NCBI GenBank assembly: GCA_013368445.1
Contig: JAACJO010000010.1
Coordinates: 186,001-250,000 of the forward strand
DNA: 64,000 bases
Source of the DNA: Leucocoprinus leucothites
Lineage: Eukaryota > Basidiomycota > Agaricomycetes > Agaricales > Agaricaceae
Direction: 5' to 3'
Shown: positions 47,525-58,100 of the stretch, piece after piece
Numbering within the stretch: the first letter of the stretch is position 1
How the letters are laid out: each line of letters opens with the position of its first letter
Notes under the pieces: model-generated
What the model was told of the DNA's origin: nothing
The model's input: the letters and a program-made list of their open reading frames with translations, nothing else
Databases searched by the model: none
Made by a program: the position numbers and the translations under genes

Positions 47525-48222
47525 CCTGCTGAAAGAATTTGGGGGCTTTTGCTACTCTCATAGCCATGGAAACCTGTGCTGTTCCCGAAGAAGCAGCTTT
47601 TGGCTTGGATCTAGTTCTTCCTGCGGCTCTGTGACAGGCGTCGTGAGTGGTCTTGATCAGAAAATGAGGCTGCGGGTCCCCGGGACTGTGGTTCTACACC
47701 TCATCTCACATCCGAAGGCGTATTATCTCTCAGCCCCCTTTGCTACTGACGTGTGAGAGTAATTCTAATAAAGAGACATACGGATAAAAATAGCAGGGCA
47801 TAAAAGGAATTTGGCCAAAATAACCTCTAATCTTACGTTCAAATAAAATCGAGTGTAAATGTTTGGGCGACTTGTTATTATCTAGTACAAGCGGCATGAT
47901 ATTTTTATTCATCTGCCGCAGAAGACGACTGAGATGGTATATCATAGCCCCTGTCCTTTCCCTGGCTAGCCCCTTTTCGAAGTTCATTTTCAGTACGTTC
48001 GATTCTGCGGGATTCTGCTCACCCCCGAAGGTCCATTATTCCCAGCCTTGTGCCTGGATGAATTCAGTGTTAAATTTAGGTCCAAGGCACCTCTGATAAA
48101 GGTGGACCTCTCGTCATCGGGACTCCAGTCCCAACACTCGAATATATTCTCTACGGATTTCTAGAAAAAGGAGGACCAAAAGAACGCGGACGTGGGATGG
48201 AAATGCCATCACCTCGCGATTC
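47525..48222. other. Intergenic, no gene seen
   Basis: Open frames here are short on both strands, with no splice-consistent protein. It holds the promoter of the LYR-like gene and the 3' flank of the HsbA gene. Confidence 0.45.
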
Positions 48223-48882
48223 CTAGGAGAAGGCCTTCACGGCATTGTCCAGAGCACTCGTAATGTCAGCATAGATCCTTCCTGCTTCATGCTTCTTGTC
48301 TGGCTTTGAGAAGGTTAGAATCGGCCGATAGCCATTTACTACTGGAAATCTGTCCTCACCGGGCAATCACTAACAAGAGCATCTCCTGCCCACTTCGCGT
48401 GAGCAATGATGGTCTGTAAGTCTGCTGAGACGGCGCTATGGAAGGGTGACGGAATATTGTTCTTGTTGGCAATCACTTCATTGGAGAGATGGATCATTTC
48501 TTGACTCAGGGGTCGAGCAGCGTTAAGCACCTCAGCAGCCTCGGAAGATATGAAGCTTTTCGCTGCCTGAATGAGTGGTCTTAGTACTCAATTCCAAACC
48601 CCAAAGCCCTCACAACTAGACTTACTCTCGCATCGCTAGTAACGAGGTCGAGGCCGTCAATGATATCTTTCTTGTCCTGCAGCATATTCTGGGTAACATG
48701 AGTTAGTGTTCCTAATGGAGCCCTACCGCCCAGTCGAGATTATGTAGATGGCCCTCAAGACTCCCAGCTTTCGCACGAAGTGCGTTCAGGTCATTTATCA
48801 CATTGTGAAAATTGGCATTGGGTGCTGCGAGACTCAGAGTAGCGAGCGCGACGAGGCCGACGAGGGAGATAGAGAATCGCAT
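48223..48882 (-). CDS. HsbA-like secreted hydrophobic-surface-binding protein, 4 exons, 168 aa
   Basis: HsbA of Aspergillus oryzae is secreted, coats hydrophobic surfaces and recruits cutinase. Exons 48882-48727, 48688-48626, 48566-48360, 48303-48223, all phase 0. A clear signal peptide MRFSISLVGLVALATLSLAA has a likely cut before PNA. The mature protein is all-helical with regular hydrophobic spacing (NVINDLNALRAKAGSLEGHL, MLQDKKDIIDGLDL, ADITSALDNAVKAF), as in the family, and has one cysteine (DCPP). Length is typical (about 170-190 aa). No GPI signal. Membership rests on overall pattern, not on an invariant motif. Confidence 0.8.
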
Positions 48883-49317
48883 ACTGCAGTGGCTCGGTGA
48901 AGTGCGATGATACTTGGTAGATGGCCCAGCACCGACCAGGTTTTTATTCTTTTAAGGCGACTCTGACTATGCTCCTCGAACCTCTCCATCGAGAACCCGC
49001 GGAAGCTGAACGTCGAGCCTAGAATGGATCTCGTAGCGCACATGTGCTGATTTCCTAACTCTCATATTGAACGGCGAGATTTCTTGCTTCTGAATCAGCC
49101 ACCTGGTTGTCAGTTGCTGCCAGGAGAAGTGCTTTGCCTTTCCAGACGAGGAAGCTAAATTCAAATTTGATTTGCAGGTATTTATGGTATACAATTGCTT
49201 GAGTATCTATATAATGTCTCATCAAGATATAACTTGAAACGAAAGCTGTATCAGCACTAAAACAAAATCGATTACTCCACCCATTGGGAGCATCAATAAA
49301 AGGCCAAACCTCAAAGC
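48883..49317. other. Intergenic, no gene seen
   Basis: HsbA promoter region and the 3' flank of the kinase gene. A minus-strand frame (49055-49321) has no start or splice support. Confidence 0.45.
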
Positions 49318-52300
49318 TCAAAGGGTCGTGGGCTCCGTACCGTCCGGTTTAAATCTCAGCCGCGCCACAAGGACGGTATCCCAGGGGCCGCCATGAGTAG
49401 ACACTTTACTAGCTGATTGGCGTGAGGATTCAGCCGGTGCATCAATAGAAGGTCCAGCACCCTCATATTCCGAGTCGGTAGTAAAAATGCCCCAAGGTCG
49501 GCCATTTTTAGGGGAAGCAAATGCATTAAAATGCGCCTGGCAGGCAACGTGCTCCATCAGTAAACAGGGAAGGAAATGAAAAGGAAGCAACTCACATGTC
49601 CTTCAGGATGATTATGACTGACAAAGAGAGCATAGTTTGGCGCTCGAAGAGCACCAACAACTAAATTGACGTAAATTAAAATCAGGGCTGGGTCCGTTGA
49701 AACTCCGTTGCAATACCTACCGAGGAAGAGTTCTTCACGCTGTATCTGGTGCTGAGCGCCATAGATCTTCATGATGGCATCCACGTTTGCTTTGAACCAT
49801 CGCTTAGGTGCGTCTAGTTGTTGACCTTCCTCAGAGATCATGTAGCGATACTCAGTCGTTTCAGTGCAAAGGAAAGCGGCCTTGTGTCCGGCCTTAAGGG
49901 GGAAGGAGTAACGACGGCTCACTGGTTGGCTGCCGATGCCAAAGTACTGTTAATTGATTGACTTGACATCTGAACAATGGAAAAACGTACGGAAAAATGC
50001 CATCGCCTTTGTTCTTAAGCGTAAGCAACCCCATAATGGTATCAATGAATTGGTTTCTCTTCGACTCGCGTTGACTGCAATTTGTCACACGTCCATACCC
50101 ATCGATCTTGGGGAGGGATCGAACACCTTCTAGCGAGGACTTGTTCGGGTAAAGGGCGTTGAACAGAGTGACGAATGCGCCTTGAGGTTTAGAGAGATAT
50201 CCAACAGCTCCGACGTCTACTTGTGATGGCTCCCATAAAGGCAAAACAACTGTGAGTTCAGTGAGCGAAGTTCGAGAGAGAAGGGTAAAGCGAATACCCA
50301 CGTGAGGGATTATGGTTATGTACGAGAATCATTCGGTATCTTCGCTCGTTCCGGATTTGGGAAATAATGTCGCTTTCTGGCGGAGGAGAGGCATGGGTAT
50401 CGTGGAAGGGTGTTGAGGGAGCATCACTGCTGCTTCTTGTCTCCTCAGAATGATCTGAAGAAGGCGATATAAGAACAGAAGACTGCCTGCTTCCAGCGGG
50501 GGTATAGATAACTGGCTCTGGAAATTTGATTTCGGACGTGGGAACTGAGGTTTCTCTGTGTGGCTGTCGGTCCGCGGCATCGTCACCAGCATCTTGTTGT
50601 GGAGCTGCAAAATAAGAGGTGGCTTTAGTGGATGAAATAGGATATCAAGAACGAAGTTACACACAAAAGGGTTCAACGTCAAGTAGCAAGCCTGGTCTAA
50701 TGTCAGGTGAAGGTCTGAGGGGGAATTCGGCCTCAAGCTCAGGTAACTCGGGAATACTGGGAGAAGTGATGTCATCAGTCGTCTTGCGAATCAGTTTCAT
50801 ACGTGGTACAATTTGGGAGAAGGGGGGCCGTTTTGTAGGGTCTTTGTCCCAGCAAGCGCGCACGAGGTCTTGCAGCGCGGGTGTAGCATACTTGGAACCA
50901 ACAGGCAGGGGAGGGCGTTTGTTGTCATCTAAGAAGGGATTTGATGAGTATCAAACGAGTGGTTTTTGTCAAGAATGCCTCATACCCAGAACCAGACGAC
51001 GGATGGTAAAATCGTCTGTATGTGCCCACGGGAGATTACCCCAACTTAAAACCTCAACACAAGATATAGCATAAGAATAAACGTCCATCTCTGGGGTAAG
51101 ATGCGAAGATCCTCGCATCAGCTCGGGAGCTTGCCAACGAAGTGTACCATCTACATACAGCGGGTCAACGAAAGGAAATTATGGTAAATTAAAGAACACT
51201 GACGAGGTGGCAGCACCCCGCTTGTGCTGAAAGCTTCTGACTTCATTTCGCTTTGGCCGAAGTCTGAGATCACGCAGCGAAGATTGTTGTCGACAAGAAT
51301 GTTCGCGCTCTGCAGTTCGAGCCAAGAAACCCCCGGGTCAGTCGATGTTTGAGATCTTCTAAGAAAACTTTACCTTGAGATCCCCATGATGCACGTTCTG
51401 ACTATGCAAATACTCCATCCCTTTTGCTATCTCATAGATGAACCTGTGCAAATCCCGGCTGCGTCGGTATTCGGGGTCTCGGGCTGGAGATTTCCCCCTT
51501 GGTTGGGTCAATTGGCCCGAATTCACACCCTGCCAGAGCGGGAAAGTCGCCTGCCTGTCCGTCTTTGGATGGCCAGGTATAGGAGGCAAACTACCACCCG
51601 AGTGCAGAGGGCTCCTCCTCGAACCAAGAGAGGAACCAGAAGACCTTGATTGACTTTGAACCATTTTCAAGAACTCATTCAAACTACCATTCTTCTCGTA
51701 TGGGCTGACGAAGAACCAGGGTGGATCTCCAGTGGTACTACTGGCACCATAGAGCTCCAAGACGTTGGGATGTTTGAGCGTCTTCCATATGGCAACTTCG
51801 CGCCTGAAGAGTTCACGTGGTGTGGTATCGGCGAGGACTTTGATAGCGACTGTGCGGTTTCGCCAGGTGCCCTTGTACACATCAGAGAAGAAACCAACGC
51901 CTATCTTCTGAACACGGTCGACCTCGTATCTAGATACATGAGATAAGGACATGGTACCAGGGTGATAGACTTACTTGGTGATTGTCCAGCTCGGTAAGTT
52001 CGTCTCAATGCCGCGGCTCATCCTGACAAGGGCCTCAATCCCGCTTTCCAAAAACTCTCGGTCCAGCGTGTCTCCCCTTATCGCTGCACCGACACTCTCA
52101 GAACCAGTACTCATACTATCAAAAGTTCCTGTGCGCTGCTGGCTGGGCAAGACTTTATCGTCCTTTCGAATGCTGAACCTCTTGAGGAGGGGTGGTGGTT
52201 TAGGAACACTAGCAACAACGGCGGGGCTCCCCTGCTCGCATTCGCGATCGATGACTCGTTCAAGAGCACGCTGGAGGGTCTTTATAGCTTCTGGCATATC

Positions 52301-54078
52301 CTGGCGTTTGATTTGGAGTATATCAAGTACGTCAGCGTCTCTGGTCGTATGAAGGGCAAGACGCATGAGCTGGCGTAGGTTCTCCGTGTCCTGGGCACGA
52401 TCAGAGGCATTCTGAGCAAGCTGCAAAGACGCTATTGCGGCTCGCAGTTGTTCTGCGGACATCCGCGATATTGTATCTGCTGATACCGTAGGCTGCAAGA
52501 GGGGAATCAGAACTAGCTCAGGAAGGCTTGATGTGACTTGCTCTTACCTTCGACGAGCTATATTGGGGGCTCTGGGGCGGAGACACAGTGACCTCTTCCG
52601 TTACGCCCGTAAGCATCAGTGCGTTAGTAGGAGTCGGCCCCTTGTTCCCCCCAGGGAGCAGAGCTGCCAGGATAGCCTGGGTTTCTGCATGTCGCTCCCT
52701 TTCAGAGGCTTGTGTTTGCTTGAGGATGCGAATCGAAACGGAGAGCTGCATGGCCAGGAGTGAGTATGCCTACACTAAATGGCTAGAGACCACGTACATT
52801 GAACATATCCAAAGCGGCTCGTATATCTGCGTCGCAGGCGGCAATTTCACGCATGATTTCATCCCGCTTCAGGTAGCGTTTGATGAAGGGCCTGTGTGAT
52901 TCTTTGACTAAAAGTCGCCTGACGCCGTCAAAAGCCCTGGTAATATACATGAGCCAAGGTGGATATATAAAAAAATAAATATTACTCACTCCTGCAGCTT
53001 GTTCAGCGGTCCCTGTAGCTCTTGCGTAACAGAGCTCCCTGCGTCGTGCACCTCCTGACGGACTGCAATGAGAGTCTCGGCACAGCGTTCGGTGAGGCGT
53101 AAACAGGACAATGTGTTGAGCTGGTTTGCTGTGAGCTTTAGCGAAATGAGGATCTCAAGTCACTCACATCGACGTTCTGCATAGCGTCCCAAATCTCTAG
53201 CAATGACCTTGCGACAGGGGAGAGTCCGGGAATCGGAGCAAGCTCGAGAACATCGGAACCGACGGCGAGCAATTCATGAGCTACATCCAATGTTATATCG
53301 AACACAGATTTAATTGCGACGGAAACTCGCTGAAATGAAAAAAAGAGTTAGGAGTCGAAGAAAGAAGGTCGGAACAAAGGTTGAATGCGAGCGCCTATGG
53401 TGAACCGTTGATTGAACAAATATTGATCATCACGTCACTGGTGGTATCTCCACAGTAGATCTCCCGACAACCATCGAGCTCGAGGCCCAAAACCCAGAAA
53501 ATGATATAACTCACCTTCTCTGTGCTATTCCATGCATCCGTCTCTTCTGGTGACATATTCTTTCGTTTTTTCGGCGGATCCTCCCATGACTTGGCATTCT
53601 CGCTACCCCACCAAGAGGAGGATGGTGATGCATCAAGCTGGCGCTGTACAGATGGAGGTGTGTCCGCTTCATTGACTTTCTTCCGCCACACGTTTTCATT
53701 GATACGCCCAGATGGAGATCGTGATCTCGCCCTATGAAAGAAACTTGATAATCGACCATCTTGTTGTTCGCTGGGTAGGACAGTGGTCGTTGATGCTGGG
53801 CTCGATGTCACCTTTACCACCGGGCTTGGACTTGATGAAGAACTTGATGAAAGCGGCTTCTTACGTGAAGATTGAGCTGCGCCTCGCGGACGCCCCAAAG
53901 GTGGTTCTGGGTAACCATCTAGGTCGTCGTCGTCCAGTTCTAGTAGACTCAGGGGCGCCGCTCTGCTCGGTGCACTGGCAGGGTTGAGGGGGGAAGATAC
54001 CCGGGGAGGGGCTGATAGTGGTGATTCTGTTGAGTGGGATGAGGATGTTGCAGGAGACGGCGTAGTAGGGGTAGGCAT
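49318..54078 (-). CDS. MLKL-type four-helix / TKL kinase / novel C-terminal domain protein, 15 exons, 1,292 aa
   Basis: Exons 54078-53515, 53329-53168, 53120-52990, 52936-52798, 52745-52548, 52492-51975, 51929-51374, 51309-51204, 51150-50986, 50928-50665, 50604-50302, 50249-49987, 49946-49721, 49660-49596, 49536-49318; sum 3,879 nt. Residues 1-188 are disordered and Ser/Pro-rich. About 190-340 resembles the MLKL N-terminal four-helix domain (APIPGLSPVARSLLEIWDAM, LTERCAETL, KRYLKRDEIMREI). The kinase is about 572-860: glycine loop IGVGFFSDV, VAIK, HHGDLKSANILV (Arg of HRD replaced by Gly; Asp, Lys, Asn kept), DFG, APE, and a 60-residue Ser/Pro insert before helix E. About 1017-1292 is a further domain (VGYLSKPQGAFVTLFNAL ..., RRYSFPLKAGHK, WFKANVDAIMKIYG, NYALFVSHNHPEGHAHFNAF) that I know only as uncharacterised in mushrooms. 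The exon-12 donor (TAC|GTTTTT) is the least certain joint. Confidence 0.88.
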
Positions 54079-56657
54079 TTGTGGGTAAAATATGGTAACA
54101 GTCAGTCTATCCTTTTATATCAGGGTTGGGCGCCATAAGAGAAGATCTCTCGTGTCGTGGAGGTGCGGAAACACCAACACAGCATGGCATTAGCGAAGCA
54201 GCGTGAGATATCTGGCTGATCGGCTTCATCCTTCGGCGTCATATTTATGGGCATCTGTCTATCTTAGACTACCTTTCAACTGATCCCCAACCTAGTAACA
54301 ATCATCTGGCGAGAAATACTTATGCCTGAAACTATGTTATGACTTAGCACAACATCGCCTACACTGTAAAGTTGATTTCAAAGCTAACCCAGTGGCATTA
54401 TCATTTCTCAGTTTCTGGCGCAAAGAGTTGTTATGGAGATAAACATACCACTTATGTACAGCCCATGAAAGTACTGGCTGTACAATGATGCTAATCTTTC
54501 GAGTGTTACACAAAATACAATGAAAAGCCAAAACCCCAGATTCCATATACTCGGCTGGGACCCGGAAGGCCGAAGACGCGTCTGCTCACCCGAGTCAGCA
54601 TCATCCATGCTAGGAGGCTGTTGTGCTGCGAATCCACTGAACAATAGAACCATTATACTCCAAAATATGCCTTCCATTGTACAATGGAATATTATGCAAA
54701 GGCCGTCAACAAATAAATAGCTCAGTGTGCAATGGCCAGAGCATAGGAGCTATCTAAGCAGCGTCTCAGCGCTTAAGCGACACTTAGCCAGGCATCACAG
54801 ACTCGGGATGTGCTCGTGTGACCACCATAGATCCAGTCTTCCATTGGCTTTCGACTTTTCAACAGCCAAAAAGCCTCATCTCCAGCTTATGACGCTGACT
54901 CCGACTCCGAAGCGCCCCATCGCGCGTCTAGTGCTCACATTTGCTGCTCAAGGTACAGGTGCTTGTCGGTATCCCACCTCAAAGAACAGCAGCGGAGGAG
55001 ACCTGGAGCGAACCAACTTGGCAAATTAGCAACTTGAACGCAATGCAGCAGTATTACTGTTAGAACGGTACCGGGTCCAGCGGGAGCGGTTGCTCGTATT
55101 GTAGCAGTCTGACTACGATCCCGTACTCAGTTTAACATTCCAGAGGTCCCCTGAGGCAAAAAAATATCTGCAGATCCAGACTAACTGGGGTTAACCATGA
55201 GACCGAAGCCACGATTTGTCGATCCGTTACGCCGGAATACAAAAGGATCAAGGCTGGAAATTGAGCGATTCCGAGAGAACAACTTCCGAGTTGCTGGAAC
55301 TCAGACGTATCGACAGGTGTCCTCTTGATTTCCAACTTCAAAAAGCGTGTATCAGAAAGCACCAACATCTCAAATCAAACAGAAAGTTTTCTGTGAGCTT
55401 CATCCGCTTGCCGCTAGCTGATCACAAACATCCTAGTTGGGTAATACGGAGAAGATACAAAAGGTAGTCAGTTGAATCCTGCCGACGAAAGCTGCTGCCA
55501 AATAAGATAAAACAAGTGACCTCATTCAATGATCATAAGAAGCCTGGAAGAAGCCCGTCGTCTCCGACTCCTTTGTGCTCGCTCTCCAGATCTTATTCCT
55601 CTCCACTCTCTGTGAGCTGTCTCTCGAGGTAGCCACACAGGGTTGCACCACTTGTATCATCTTCTGAGTGGGTGTATCATCGCTTCTCCAAATTCTGCGA
55701 AGCTACAGGACCCCAAGGGCTTTGTAAAACTTTGTAAAAGTTAAGGTCCGCAGCCAAAAATATGTTACGCCCATCTCCACATCCGGCATCGACGGGCCCA
55801 TACCATCTAATGGCTGATGTGCATCAGAGATCAGTGCTTCACGGGCCTACTCCATTTCTCAACAGGCACGCAATTAACTCGGCTTGAGTGTCTATGGCAC
55901 CATATTCTTGAACCATATCTGAATGCGGCAGAAACAATATTTCTTTCTTCGCCCAAGCGCCCTCATGTTATCGCCCGGATGATTGCCATGGGGGAGCAAC
56001 GAACACCCGAGAAACCCCTTTTCTTCCGGGCGAGGCGCCTGGGGTGCCTTCAAATAGCTACTTTGTTTCATTCAGTGTGAGTCATCTCGGGAATCCTATC
56101 AGGCATCATCATATGGATTATTACCCAACCACGGCAAAAATCGGAGGCCACCACAACAGCTTATGTATATTCACCTTGAAATGCTCACATGTACGAGCTC
56201 AATATTAGTGCCTTATTATCAGCAGCGGATAGTGCTTGGCAGGACGCGAAATACAGGGCATTTATGTACATGTGACATCTCTGAAGTCATTCCGTGTCTC
56301 GTGCTGTTACGGACGACCGGAAGCGATGTTATTCCTCTGTCATCGCCTTGGACTTGTCGTTCAAACAGGGAGTGTATCAACCGCGGCTGGCCTGAAGGCG
56401 GTGATACCTGCCCTACGGCTATGTACATGCGCCAAAGATGATGATCACAGGGTAAATATCAGAGAAATATATCAACATCAGTGGCTATCAATAAATTTAC
56501 CATACACCACCCTCCAAAGTTGGATCACCCATCTATTTGGAGTTCGAGGTGCAAACATGGAAAAACATTAGAACCACCCATGGTGTTCAAAATGACCTCC
56601 ACCGCCAGGGCGGTCCCGGTGTGCAAAGGTTGAAGTCTGGGCAGGAACTTGCACAGT
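54079..56657. other. Intergenic, mostly unassigned
   Basis: A minus-strand frame at 54677-54408 begins MEGIFWSIMVLLFSGFAAQQ, like a signal peptide, and has a second hydrophobic stretch (NLGFWLFIVFCVTL). It lacks supporting context and may be chance. The rest shows no supported gene. The kinase promoter lies at the left edge. Confidence 0.35.
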
Positions 56658-57195
56658 TTAGAAAGGCATCCCCACATCCCCACTATTCGATGTTGCAGAT
56701 ACACCACTACCATCAGTAGTTTTTGAGCCCGGGGCACTACCAGTCATATTACTTCCGCTCGTTGTTGGCGGTGGCTCTATGAGTTGCATCATCTTTTTTG
56801 GCCATGCTATTGGTAGATGCTAAGCGAAGCGATCAGATGGACTAACCATTGCAAAATACACATCATGATAACATACCTTGGCTATTAGACTTCAAACTCA
56901 AGCCAAGAGCAATGCCCAGTACGATAGCAATGATAATCACAGTTCCCGCGACGCCGGCAAAGACCATGACTCGCTTGGTGCGCCAGAATGGTCTTGATTC
57001 TCCTGGTGCATTACTGTGAAACTTGTTGTCGGCCCTCTCCCGATCAAGATCAGCCGTTGGCAGAGGTGGAACGTCTGCCAATCGTTGTGGTGTCAGCTGT
57101 CCTTCAAGCTGCTGTTCCTCGTATGACGGCGGTGCGGGTTCCGAGCTGGGAGAGAAATCCGGCGCTTGCTTTGAAATCGAGGGAACATTGAACAT
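56658..57195 (-). CDS. Single-pass (type II-like) membrane protein, 2 exons, 155 aa
   Basis: Exons 57195-56877 and 56806-56658; intron 70 nt (CAAG|GTATGT ... CCAATAG|CAT). The N-terminal 75 residues are Pro/Glu-rich and cytosolic-looking. A basic stop (RPFWRTKRV) precedes one transmembrane helix (MVFAGVAGTVIIIAIVLGIA). The short outer tail is Ser/Thr/Gly-rich with an N-glycosylation motif (NMT). An acceptor 8 nt upstream would instead give a short Lys-rich tail; I prefer the Ser/Thr-rich one because it fits type II topology. Function unknown; wall sensors and N-terminally anchored glycosidases have similar starts. Confidence 0.55.
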
Positions 57196-58100
57196 TAAAG
57201 AACAGAACGCATAACCGAGTCAGAAGGCACGAACTGGGGATTAGTAACAAATCAGAGAAAATGACTAGACTATTACTTACCTGAGGATTAGATCCTCCTT
57301 CCTGTGCTTTGTTGTGTATTGTCAGCCTAGTGGTCATGTCCGTGTGGTCTGGATGCCTGTTGTTCGAGGTACAGGAGCCCACTTGTGAGCATGCTCAAAT
57401 GGCTCGAGAATGCGGAGAAGATAAGCCGCTTCATGCCATAAACATGCCTTTGCAGTTTTGTAAGGATTTCTGCAGTACGTTATGCGTGTGCGAACATCGC
57501 ACCCACTTGAGAGAATTTGGACTAGCTTGAGGGTTTGACTCTCGAGCAGGGCTCGTTTTGTCATCCCTGAAAGAAGCACCATGATCATTATCCGGGCGAG
57601 GAATCATCTTGCAAAGGACGAGCTTGTTCCTCTTGGTCCCAAGTCATGGGTTAAACTACAGTATCTTGAAATGCAGTCCCATGGCCGGCGAGTGGTGAAA
57701 GGCAAGTTTTTCCTCCGAGGTATGAATCTCCTTCCGAGCAGTATGTTGGGCTATCCATCGGCCCTTGGACGACGTTTAGACCTGGAGGCACTTGATGGAC
57801 ACTTCATACAGTCTAGAACCGACAAGTAGTGATGATGCATTATGTGCAGGGCCAGAAACCAATGACCCAAAATGTATGCAACACATGACCTGTTGATCCG
57901 TTCATTGTTGCCGAGTTCTGATCTCCCGAAGTTCGGTTTGCGAGTCTGGCCATTATCCCAATATCTATCGCAAGTCTACTTATGTACAACGAATGATACG
58001 AACTGTTCTAATAAATAAACATCAGATTCATTACTAACATTGAAAGCTTCCAGGGAACAGAAACAAAAATAGTCGAGTTCATCAACTGAAGCTAGTTGTA
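57196..58100. other. Intergenic; unassigned plus-strand frame
   Basis: An 82-residue plus-strand frame (57581-57829) starts at an ATG but has no recognisable domain or neighbouring exon. I treat it as chance. Confidence 0.4.

Noticed and set aside
47390..47566. Alternative start MAMRVAKAPKFF for the LYR-like gene with a 23-nt intron
   Set aside because: Needs an impossibly short intron; the ATG at 47524 opens directly into the LYR frame.
49055..49321. Minus-strand frame upstream of HsbA
   Set aside because: No start, splice or domain support; overlaps the 3' end of the kinase gene.
50302..50332. MILVHN as the start of a separate small gene for the C-terminal domain
   Set aside because: The ATG sits inside an exon open far upstream in the same frame, and exon phases connect it to the kinase; family members also show RNxRRYR before this point.
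57581..57829. 82-residue plus-strand frame
   Set aside because: No recognisable domain, no neighbouring exon and no promoter signal.
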